From: Planctomycetota bacterium
Lineage (GTDB): Bacteria; Planctomycetota; PLA2; JAEUHO01
DNA: 64,000 bases
Assembly (NCBI GenBank): GCA_028281445.1
Contig: JANQJW010000049.1
Span: forward strand, 1-64,000
Direction: 5' to 3'
Below are positions 36,747 through 43,948 of the stretch, piece by piece. The notes under the pieces are model-generated. The model saw nothing but the letters and a program-made list of their open reading frames with translations. It did no database searches and was not told the DNA's origin. Each line of letters opens with the position of its first letter. The stretch's first letter is position 1. Made by a program: the position numbers and the translations under genes.

Positions 36747-37106
36747 ATGGCTGGAGAACTCGTCCCCCTTGTCATGATCCCGCGCTACACGACATACAGC
36801 GGCGACAGCACGTTCACGTCCATCGCCATGGACGTGTCGGAGTATCAGAAGGCGATCGTCAACGTCTGGCGAGGCAAGTTGATCGGCACGTCGCCCACCT
36901 ACAACGTCAGCTTCCAGGAGTCCACGGACCAGGACTCGTGGACCGTGTGCACGAACGGCTCGGGCGGCGATCCGGGCTCGGAGACAGAGGCCCAGTACAC
37001 GCCCACGCTGGCCAAGCGGTGGTTCCGGATCGTGCTGACGCTCGCCGGCACGGGGCCTATCGTCTCGACGTGGGCCATTGGCTTCCTGGAGATGCGCCAG
37101 AGCTAG
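36747..37106 (+). CDS. small beta-rich protein, first of a tandem paralog pair
   Basis: 119 residues; ATG 36747 follows GGAGAAATCGAG. No signal peptide. Shared with the next gene: RYTTYSG/RFTTFVH start, a VWRGKL/AWRGSL turn, FQESTDQDSW/FYESMDRDFW, KRWFRIVL/KKWFRVAV and a final W-x-x-GFL. The pattern suggests a compact beta sandwich, as in structural or carbohydrate-binding modules. No family is recognised. First gene of the row divergent from the sigma factor. Confidence 0.72.
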   Translation: MAGELVPLVMIPRYTTYSGDSTFTSIAMDVSEYQKAIVNVWRGKLIGTSPTYNVSFQESTDQDSWTVCTNGSGGDPGSETEAQYTPTLAKRWFRIVLTLAGTGPIVSTWAIGFLEMRQS

Positions 37107-37182
37107 CCCGAGCGGGCTTACTCGACGGATCTCGATTCCACCGTCGGCGCTCATGCGCCTTCGGTGGGGAAGGAGGCTGCCC

Positions 37183-37545
37183 GTGTCTGGCCGCCAGGTT
37201 CCTGTCGTCGTGCTGTCCCGGTTCACGACGTTCGTCCACAACGCAAGCCCATACTTCACGCCCCCCCTGGACATTCGTGCCTACAGCGGGGCCAGTTTGG
37301 TGGCATGGCGCGGCTCGCTCAACGGAAGCGGCGCGAACTTCGACATCCACTTCTACGAGTCCATGGATCGCGACTTCTGGACCCAGTGTGAGGGGGACCA
37401 GGGCGGCACGATCACGGCGAACCTCGAGACGCACTACGACATTGACTTCTCGAAGAAGTGGTTTCGCGTCGCCGTGAACTGCACGGGTACCAATGCCTCG
37501 GTTACGTGCTGGACGCAGGGGTTCTTGATTCGAAGGGAGAGGTAG
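37183..37545 (+). CDS. small beta-rich protein, second of the tandem paralog pair
   Basis: 120 residues from GTG 37183, which has AGGAGG 7 nt upstream; the earlier in-frame ATG overlaps the previous gene and adds non-homologous residues. About one-third identical to the preceding protein along its whole length, so a tandem duplication that has diverged. It has two extra cysteines (VNCTGTNASVTCW). Ends 3 bp before the next gene. Function unknown. Confidence 0.72.
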   Translation: MSGRQVPVVVLSRFTTFVHNASPYFTPPLDIRAYSGASLVAWRGSLNGSGANFDIHFYESMDRDFWTQCEGDQGGTITANLETHYDIDFSKKWFRVAVNCTGTNASVTCWTQGFLIRRER

Positions 37546-37548
37546 GCC

Positions 37549-38502
37549 ATGGGTTGCGCGTGCTCAGCACCGCACTCGACACCGGCTCCCGTGGAGGCGC
37601 CCGGCAAACCCGTGCTGTCTGAGCAAGTGGGCGACAGTGGGTGCCTCTGCAGTTCGTGCTCGGAGCGGCGCTGGCTCAGGAGTCCGCTGTTCCAGGAGGG
37701 GAAGTGCTATAGCCCGTATGCGAGCTACAAGCTGTATCCGTCTCGCTCCATCGCCGGCGTTCCCGCCGGCGATGCTGTACTCCAGGGGGCATCATCCCGC
37801 TTGTCGCTGGCAGATCGCCGGTGGCTGAAGGACCAGCGGGCTTCGCGCCGGCGCGCGCGCCAGAGTGAGTTGGATTGTCCCAAGTCCCCGGACGGCGAAG
37901 GCGCACGCGTAAGACTCGCCGAGGGGTGGCCGTGCCATACATCCGTGGCCCAGACACTTGGGGACCCCCAGTTCGTTGGATCTTCGGACGATGCGTTGGT
38001 GGGCGCACCCGCAACCGCGCCTGCTGCACAAGCTCCGTGGGACGTTGAAGTCCTGAACTCAGCGCGCTTGCAGGTACCGGGCGACTCCGACCAAGGGCGT
38101 GGCAAACCGGGCGAGCCCCCTCCGACCGACAGTGTGGTGTGCGTCGATTGCCTCTGCTGCGAGTGTTTCTGTCGAGGAGAACCGCGTCGAGAGCCGCAGG
38201 ATCCGCTCATACCGGATGGGGATCCTACGTTGCTAGGTCAACCTGAGGCCGGGGCCGTCGTCGAGGGCGTACTTGAGGAGAGCGGACTTGATGGGGCAGG
38301 CCTCGATGCCGCGCAAGGTGCAGTAGAGCAAGCCTCGGTCGCCATTGACAATGGGGGACTGGAGACTGATCAAGGTGCCACGGGAGCACTGGGCGCGGAC
38401 GAGCCCGAACAACCAGAGAGGACCCAAGGCGACGAAGCACGGCCACTCGAACTGGACATCATGGGCGCAAGACGCGCCCGCGACCGGCTTGGCAGGCGGT
38501 AG
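37549..38502 (+). CDS. low-complexity protein with cysteine clusters
   Basis: 317 residues, ATG 37549 after AGGGAGAGG. Three cysteine-rich spots: MGCACS at the N-terminus, CLCSSC (~32-37) and CVDCLCCECFC (~198-208). Between them are Pro/Gly/Ala-rich, probably disordered stretches; the C-terminal third is acidic. No signal peptide or membrane helix. The C-V-D-C cluster closely resembles one in the 1450-residue protein encoded 14 bp downstream, so the two probably bind the same metal or partner. Confidence 0.7.
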   Translation: MGCACSAPHSTPAPVEAPGKPVLSEQVGDSGCLCSSCSERRWLRSPLFQEGKCYSPYASYKLYPSRSIAGVPAGDAVLQGASSRLSLADRRWLKDQRASRRRARQSELDCPKSPDGEGARVRLAEGWPCHTSVAQTLGDPQFVGSSDDALVGAPATAPAAQAPWDVEVLNSARLQVPGDSDQGRGKPGEPPPTDSVVCVDCLCCECFCRGEPRREPQDPLIPDGDPTLLGQPEAGAVVEGVLEESGLDGAGLDAAQGAVEQASVAIDNGGLETDQGATGALGADEPEQPERTQGDEARPLELDIMGARRARDRLGRR

Positions 38503-38516
38503 ATGGAGTAAGGACC

Positions 38517-41500
38517 GTGGCATCTTTCTCTAAGCACCCGAAGCCGTCTCCTCCGGCCCGCGCGCTCAAGGCGCCCTCGATCCCCTCACTGCGCAGCCCT
38601 GGGCCGGGAATCCAACTAGGTACGGCACATGGATTCAGCGCTCCAAGCGGCGCTCTTCCCCATTGGTTGACCCGCGCCTCAACGATGACGCCGCGGCCGC
38701 TGGCTGCCGGCGGTTCGCGGACCCCTCGCCCGGCCCGGTTCTCCGGCGTCCCGGGCGCAGCCTCCGCAGCAGGCCTCCCAGACAGCATGCAAGTCACTCA
38801 AGGACTGGAGGGACTCGCATCGATCACGCTCGGCGGAGGACAAGACCCGTCGCTACCTGTTACGCGCCAGGAGGTCGTTGCACCAAACAGTGAGCCCGAC
38901 AACGCCTTCGTCACATCAGTGCGAGACCCCAGTGCCGCGCAGGAGCCGGCAGGTCAGATTTTCGAGCACCTGGCTGGTGCAGCCGGAGAGCCACCTGAGT
39001 TCCCATTTCAGGGCCGAGTGTCAGCCGCTCCTCCCCCCGGTGGTGGAACTCCACAGGTGCCGCCGAGTCACGCGCAACCCTTCGCCGCTAGGCAATCGAC
39101 AACGAGCAACCGGGTCCCAGGCTCCTTCACGCAGGCTCGCGAACCGCGGCTCGCCGCCGTACCCCCGCAGGCCGGCCAGGAGTTCGGCACCATCGCAGTG
39201 TCCGACGGTCCCCGTCTCACACCTGAAAGCGGCGACGCGGCCCATGCGGGCAAGCACGAAGCCCCAACGCAGGTTGCGGGCAGCTTCTTGGCTGCTCGAA
39301 CCCATCCGCCATCAACGGCGGCGGTGGCACGGTTCATTGAGCGAGACGTGCTACGGCCGTCACGGGAGCGGCCTTGGGCTACGTCCTTCCGAGGCGCGCA
39401 AACAGACGTTCGTACACCGAACCCACCCCGCCACGATACGAGGCGGTTCCCTGAGAGCAGAGACCTGAAGCCGGCGGGCTCGGGTGGAACGCCCCTGCCA
39501 GGATCGAGGCCTGGAAGAGGCGGGAGTGCGTCGCCGAGAAGTGGAAGGCCGCACCTCGGCTTCATGGGCAGCGCGGTCGATCAATACGTGGAGCTGCGCG
39601 GCGCTGAACTGGAAACGGCCAACGCGTACTGGACGGCCTCTCGGAGACTCGATGCAGCAACGAAGGTGGCCTTTGAAGCGAGGGCGCGCTACGTGGTTGC
39701 TGCCAACGAACTGGTTGACCTTGGCCCCGCGGCACGTAGCGCCATGCGCCGGGTGCTGTCATCGCTCTTCGGAGGCGACAAGGCAGACCTGCTCCAGAGC
39801 CTGAAGGAACTGCGTGAGATTCGAAGTCAGCAAGAGAAGTACAGAAAGCTCATAGAGGAGCTTCTTCCCAAGGTTCATGAGGCCGACGAGGCACACCTCG
39901 ATGCTGCTTCGGAAGCCGCTGAGAAAAAGCACGCTCTCGACCAACTGCGCGCAGAACTCGACGAGCGCCTCAACGAGGTCAAGGACCTTCCGAATGGAGA
40001 GGATCTTGCAGATGAGGCTTGGGATCGCTACGAACTCGACACTCGGCGGAACTTGGGGCGCCAGACGAACCCCGGCCTAGATTCCGTGCGCCGAGAACGC
40101 GCGGACAGGCGCCACTATCGCGAATCTGCGGCAGTTCGACGCCGTGGTGAGCGAGAAGAGGCTCAGATCGAGCAAGCTCTACACGGCGGGCGCATCAACC
40201 CTGCGGAGGCTCGAGATCAGAGGCGGGCACTCGATGCTCGGATGGCAGCCTCCGACCGCGAAATTGTATCTCGAGCTTGGGATCAGCGAGCCGACCAACA
40301 GAGACTCCAAGATCGGGAAGACGCGAACGCACTGGCCAAGCCCGGTGATCCCACTGATCCTCTCTCTGCCCATGATCGCAGGTTGCTTCGAGACCTGAAG
40401 AACGGTGCTGCGCGGCGCGAGGCGGAGCTTAGGGATGCTCGCCTTCGCAACGCGCGCAGGCGTGGTGCCCGCCGCGATCGCTGGGCGGCAACGGACCGGG
40501 AGTACGACCAACGGCTGGAGGCCGTCGACACGGATCCCAGTGGAACCAACGACTTCCACCGGTGGGCCGACGCGCAGGATGCACGCGAACGAGCGGAGGA
40601 GATCCCGCGCATGCGGGAACTTGAGGAGATCCGCGACAAGGGAGACCGGGAGCTCACGGACAATGAAAAGGAAGAGCTCAAGGAACTGCGTCAGCGAGAG
40701 AATGAAAGGCGCAGGCGCGCAGAAGCTCGGAAGTGCTTGAACTGCACCTGCATAGATTGTCCGCCCGACCAGTGCTACTGCGTTCCTACGGCTCCTCCGG
40801 GAGAGGACTCAGATGGCGACTCCGATGACTCTCAGGAGGAAGAGGGGCAGACCGCTGCTGCGGAGGCGGACGAGGGCGGAAGTGACGAAGGAGACACCGA
40901 AGGCGATGGTGGCGACGAAGATAAGGACAAGGGCGAGGGAGCTGGCAAGGAACGTGACAGCGGCGTCCCCAAGTCGAAGGGTCGAGCCGGTCCCAAGATA
41001 GACAAGTCGGGCCGCGCCAGCGCGCCCGCGCAACAGCCACCTGCTACGCCGCCGACGCCTGGACCTGTACCTCCCCCAGTGGGCAGACGAAGAGCCGAAG
41101 GTGGTGCGGCAGATCCCATTCGGCAGCCCGGAGGTGGAGCCGACCATGGTGGCATCGGTCCATCGCCCGACGGCGCCGCGCCGGAGGTGAATGGAAGAGA
41201 CCATCGCGTGCCAGCAGACGACATGCAAACGCCTGCGCCCACACCGCCTGCTGCGCCAGTCGTGCCTGAAGGCGAGCGCACTCGAGCGACGCAAGAGGGT
41301 GACCGGGACCGCCGGCCTTCGGGGCGGCCAACGGTGACGCCTGGCGCCAAAGTCGATCCCAGGCCCAGTGTCGAACAGGTAGTACACGCGCGCGGCTACG
41401 CGACACAGTTCGTGCGCGACTTGGGGGTCATGTTTGACCTCGGTGGTGGCCCGCTCGCCGGTGGTCAGCAGCCTGGGCCCTTGCAGGCTGAGGCACCGGG

Positions 41501-42869
41501 CGACCCCGTCGAGATCAAGCCGCCTGGGGCCGTGGCTGAGGCACTGAAGGCTCGCGACAGCGTCCTCGAGCTTCTGACGAGCATGCAGGCACGACTGTGG
41601 ATCGCCTTCCGGCAGCTGACGAGAGCTGCGGAGGATGGTGGCATCACGTTTGACGACGAGGGCAAGGTCAAGGTCGAGGAGTGGCTGGGCAAAAGCAAGC
41701 TAGCCTGGGCCGTTGAGGAGTTCAGAAGAACCGGAACGATCTCAGCGAAGTCCATCAATGAGCACACGCACACAATGGACGCCACCAGTCAGTCCGGCTG
41801 GAAGGCCGAACTCTTCATGTTCGCCGTCAGGTTCTTTGGTGTCTCCGGCAGTAGCCAGCCCGGTGCCTACGAACGCATCCGGGACAGCCTTGAGCGAATA
41901 CGAGGCGGCCTTGAGGCGGCCACGCCCGATGCTCTCGTGTCTCGACTCAACACCCTGCTGAGTGGGCGTACGCTTCTTGAACTCCGCGTCGAGCTTCGCG
42001 CAACTGAGCTAGCCACGGTGAATCTCTTCGCCCTATCGCAACTACACGACCGATGGTCTAACCACCTCGGGCTGTGGCCGGAAGTTCACGCGGAACTCGC
42101 GTTTCGCGCTGTCCTCGCACGACGCACGTTGGAGCGGGCGCGACACTCATCCGAGCGAGATCTCCTTGCGCAGTTCAACGGACTGGGACGCTGGTTGGAT
42201 CGAAGCGCCCACATTCTCGCTCGGATGAGCCGCCATCTGAAGGAAGGAGATGATCGTATTGATATCGAGAGCGATGAGAGATTCGCTAGGCAGACTTGGC
42301 CCGTCGCATTGTTCGTCCCCAGCTTCCGTGCCGGGGGCCTAAGGCGCCTTGGAAGAGCTGGAATACGAGGCCTCGGCCTGGGATTGCGAGCCGCACGCGG
42401 CCTGGCGCGAGGATCGCACCGTTTAGCCGAGATTACGGCTGCACAGTTGAAGTACGTGGGTGGACCAGGCTTGAAGGGCGTGCTTCAGGGGGTTCCACAG
42501 CGAGTGAAGAGGGCACTCTGGAGACTCCCGCACTCGGCAAGGGAGGCCATTCGCCGGTACCTGCGTGGCACACAACCAAGCAAGCCCTCGTTCCCTGCCG
42601 AACGCACAGGCCCGATTCCTAGGAGTGTCGGAGCGATGTCGCGGGCCGAAGCCGTCGCCCGGCGATATCGCCTCAACATCAAAAGCCCAACGACTCGGCA
42701 AGTGCTACACAGCCTTGACGATCCCGTTGAGGATTTCATTGCTCAGTATCGCATAGGGCGCATTTGGCGCGAGATGCCAGGTGAGGTCCGTGGGCTGACG
42801 GTCGAAGAGGCTCTTGGAGTGAGCAAGAAGGTGCGTAAACTCCTCATCGACGGGCGGTTCGCAAAGTGA
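38517..42869 (+). CDS. giant multi-region protein with candidate C-terminal toxin domain
   Basis: 1450 residues from GTG 38517 (GGAG 8 nt upstream). Residues 1-350 are Pro/Ser-rich and disordered. About 355-735 are a long charged coiled coil. A cysteine cluster (CLNCTCIDC...CYC) lies at ~741-757, a Pro/acidic linker at ~760-960, then helical regions to ~1370. The last ~75 residues (starting SRAEAVARRYRLNIKSP) form a separate compact alpha-helical domain after a linker. Its stop overlaps a small gene. This is the layout of polymorphic toxins: long delivery body, variable C-terminal toxin, adjacent immunity gene. No secretion signal or known toxin family is recognised. Confidence 0.72.
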   Translation: MASFSKHPKPSPPARALKAPSIPSLRSPGPGIQLGTAHGFSAPSGALPHWLTRASTMTPRPLAAGGSRTPRPARFSGVPGAASAAGLPDSMQVTQGLEGLASITLGGGQDPSLPVTRQEVVAPNSEPDNAFVTSVRDPSAAQEPAGQIFEHLAGAAGEPPEFPFQGRVSAAPPPGGGTPQVPPSHAQPFAARQSTTSNRVPGSFTQAREPRLAAVPPQAGQEFGTIAVSDGPRLTPESGDAAHAGKHEAPTQVAGSFLAARTHPPSTAAVARFIERDVLRPSRERPWATSFRGAQTDVRTPNPPRHDTRRFPESRDLKPAGSGGTPLPGSRPGRGGSASPRSGRPHLGFMGSAVDQYVELRGAELETANAYWTASRRLDAATKVAFEARARYVVAANELVDLGPAARSAMRRVLSSLFGGDKADLLQSLKELREIRSQQEKYRKLIEELLPKVHEADEAHLDAASEAAEKKHALDQLRAELDERLNEVKDLPNGEDLADEAWDRYELDTRRNLGRQTNPGLDSVRRERADRRHYRESAAVRRRGEREEAQIEQALHGGRINPAEARDQRRALDARMAASDREIVSRAWDQRADQQRLQDREDANALAKPGDPTDPLSAHDRRLLRDLKNGAARREAELRDARLRNARRRGARRDRWAATDREYDQRLEAVDTDPSGTNDFHRWADAQDARERAEEIPRMRELEEIRDKGDRELTDNEKEELKELRQRENERRRRAEARKCLNCTCIDCPPDQCYCVPTAPPGEDSDGDSDDSQEEEGQTAAAEADEGGSDEGDTEGDGGDEDKDKGEGAGKERDSGVPKSKGRAGPKIDKSGRASAPAQQPPATPPTPGPVPPPVGRRRAEGGAADPIRQPGGGADHGGIGPSPDGAAPEVNGRDHRVPADDMQTPAPTPPAAPVVPEGERTRATQEGDRDRRPSGRPTVTPGAKVDPRPSVEQVVHARGYATQFVRDLGVMFDLGGGPLAGGQQPGPLQAEAPGDPVEIKPPGAVAEALKARDSVLELLTSMQARLWIAFRQLTRAAEDGGITFDDEGKVKVEEWLGKSKLAWAVEEFRRTGTISAKSINEHTHTMDATSQSGWKAELFMFAVRFFGVSGSSQPGAYERIRDSLERIRGGLEAATPDALVSRLNTLLSGRTLLELRVELRATELATVNLFALSQLHDRWSNHLGLWPEVHAELAFRAVLARRTLERARHSSERDLLAQFNGLGRWLDRSAHILARMSRHLKEGDDRIDIESDERFARQTWPVALFVPSFRAGGLRRLGRAGIRGLGLGLRAARGLARGSHRLAEITAAQLKYVGGPGLKGVLQGVPQRVKRALWRLPHSAREAIRRYLRGTQPSKPSFPAERTGPIPRSVGAMSRAEAVARRYRLNIKSPTTRQVLHSLDDPVEDFIAQYRIGRIWREMPGEVRGLTVEEALGVSKKVRKLLIDGRFAK

Positions 42870-43177
42870 TGCAGAAGGACAAGTCAATCGCTGATCTCGT
42901 CGCGGCGCTCCACCTGCGCGAGCGAGGGTGGGTACTGGTGCAGCCAGACCCGTGGGACGCTGACCTAACGGCTATCGGCATTGCGCGAGCATCCGATCCG
43001 CGCCGACTCGTTTACGTTTCGACTTTCAAGATGGCGCCCGGCCGCTACTACTACGAGTGCGAGGCTCCCACCGGGCCCGATCCCGCCGACTACGTGGTAG
43101 AGAGTGAGGCCGACGACGTGAGCTTTGACGAGTTGTTGAAGGCCATGACGCGCCACCTGTCAACGCGAAGGCAATAG
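42869..43177 (+). CDS. candidate immunity protein for the preceding toxin
   Basis: 102 residues from ATG 42869, overlapping the giant gene's stop (TGATG), so translation is coupled. No signal peptide. It begins with a helix (IADLVAALHLRERGW), continues with strands (RRLVYVSTF, RYYYECEAP) and ends with a helix (SFDELLKAMTRHL), a small alpha/beta fold like many immunity proteins. Function is assigned by position, size and coupling, not by family match. Confidence 0.6.
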   Translation: MQKDKSIADLVAALHLRERGWVLVQPDPWDADLTAIGIARASDPRRLVYVSTFKMAPGRYYYECEAPTGPDPADYVVESEADDVSFDELLKAMTRHLSTRRQ

Positions 43178-43187
43178 CGACGGCTCG

Positions 43188-43203
43188 CCGCTCTCGTGAG
43201 CGG
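43188..43203 (+). terminator. small hairpin after the candidate immunity gene
   Basis: CCGCTC-TCGT-GAGCGG, 6-bp stem with a tetraloop, 11 bp after the stop. No T-tract follows. Possible transcript end for the five-gene row. Confidence 0.35.
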
Positions 43204-43225
43204 ATGACCTCTTCGGAACACCGAG

Positions 43226-43274
43226 GATACCGGATACCGCGCGATACCGGGATACCGAGGTACCGAAGATACCG
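43226..43274. repeat. clustered GATACCG heptamers
   Basis: GATACCG at 43226, 43233, 43243, 43251 and 43268 plus GGTACCG at 43259, spaced 7-10 bp. Irregular spacing rules out CRISPR. Could be a protein-binding cluster or slippage product. Confidence 0.7.
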
Positions 43275-43330
43275 AGTGCGGCACCGATCATCGGGGTTCT
43301 CCGTGGGTGAGCTCGATTGCTCGTCGGGCA

Positions 43331-43363
43331 GCGTTTGCGCAGGCGGCAGCATAGCGGCCATCG
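43331..43363 (+). repeat. 33-bp direct repeat, copy A
   Basis: 29 of 33 positions match 43811-43843, including the core GGCGGCAGCAT. All four differences are transitions. The copies bracket the 53-residue membrane gene. Confidence 0.65.
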
Positions 43364-43560
43364 TCGAGCAGCAGCTTGCGGTGTCTGCGCAGGTAGCCGC
43401 TGATTGTGCTCTTTGTGCTCTGCGCCCCGGGCGGTGACGAGCGCGGTGCTGTTGTTCCATGCCTGAGCCTCGTGAGGCTTGTGCGGTCACGAATCCCGAT
43501 GACTTGTGCCGCACTCTGTAGGGCTCTAGAGGGACTACAGCGGCGAGAGTGGCTTGGCCG

Positions 43561-43722
43561 CTAGCGCTTGCGCAACGACGCGGCGAAGAAGATCAGGCTC
43601 GCTACCAGGAAGACGATGTTGATGGTTCGCGCGAATGGCGGCGCTCCCTCGGGCCAGATCTGCCCGATGAGCACCACGATGTTCAGAACGAGCAAGACGC
43701 CCAGGACCGGTCGCGTTCTCAT
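43561..43722 (-). CDS. 53-residue membrane protein
   Basis: 53 residues from ATG 43722, with GGAG 8 nt upstream. Two hydrophobic helices, VLGVLLVLNIVVLIGQIW and TINIVFLVASLIFFAASL, are joined by a short turn (PEGAPPFAR), with basic residues at both ends (MRTRP, LRKR). It is a small hairpin membrane protein of unknown role, similar in size to small membrane regulators. The ribosome site and amphipathic layout are the support. Confidence 0.65.
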   Translation of the reverse strand: MRTRPVLGVLLVLNIVVLIGQIWPEGAPPFARTINIVFLVASLIFFAASLRKR

Positions 43723-43755
43723 TGGCTCGTCTCCTTCGACGGCGGTCGCGTGATC

Positions 43756-43775
43756 CTAGCCCGGATGTTGCATGA
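43756..43775. repeat. 20-bp dispersed motif, copy 1
   Basis: CTAGCCCGGATGTTGCATGA; 18 of 20 bases recur at 50263-50282. May be an end of a lost mobile element or a regulatory motif. Confidence 0.5.
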
Positions 43776-43810
43776 AGCACGCGTCGTGGTCGGCGCCATC
43801 CTCGCGGACG

Positions 43811-43843
43811 GCGCTTGCGCGGGCGGCAGCATGGCGGCCACCG
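43811..43843 (+). repeat. 33-bp direct repeat, copy B
   Basis: Second copy of the sequence at 43331-43363 (29/33 identical), 480 bp away in the same orientation, in the gap before the SLC13-type transporter. Confidence 0.65.
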
Positions 43844-43948
43844 CCGCGTGGTTGGAGGAAACGCCGATCCACGTTCGGCGCTTCCTGAGCTCTTGACCTG
43901 TACGGCGCGCGCTCGCCGGATCGAGCTCCACGCAGCTAGTCTGACCGC

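Larger units (their letters stand above)
43178..43560. other. 383-bp gene-free stretch with short repeats
   Basis: No convincing gene. It contains the GATACCG cluster (43226-43274) and a 33-bp sequence at 43331-43363 that recurs at 43811-43843. These repeats mark the right edge of the accessory block. Confidence 0.5.

Noticed and set aside
35308..43177. Prophage
   Set aside because: No terminase, portal, capsid, tail or integrase gene; the beta-rich pair alone is not enough.
35205..43560. A larger island with the complete tRNA as its left attachment site
   Set aside because: No copy of the tRNA 3' end (GGTTCGAGTCC) was found near 43200-43950, so the 35-43 kb block cannot be tied to this tRNA from the window alone.
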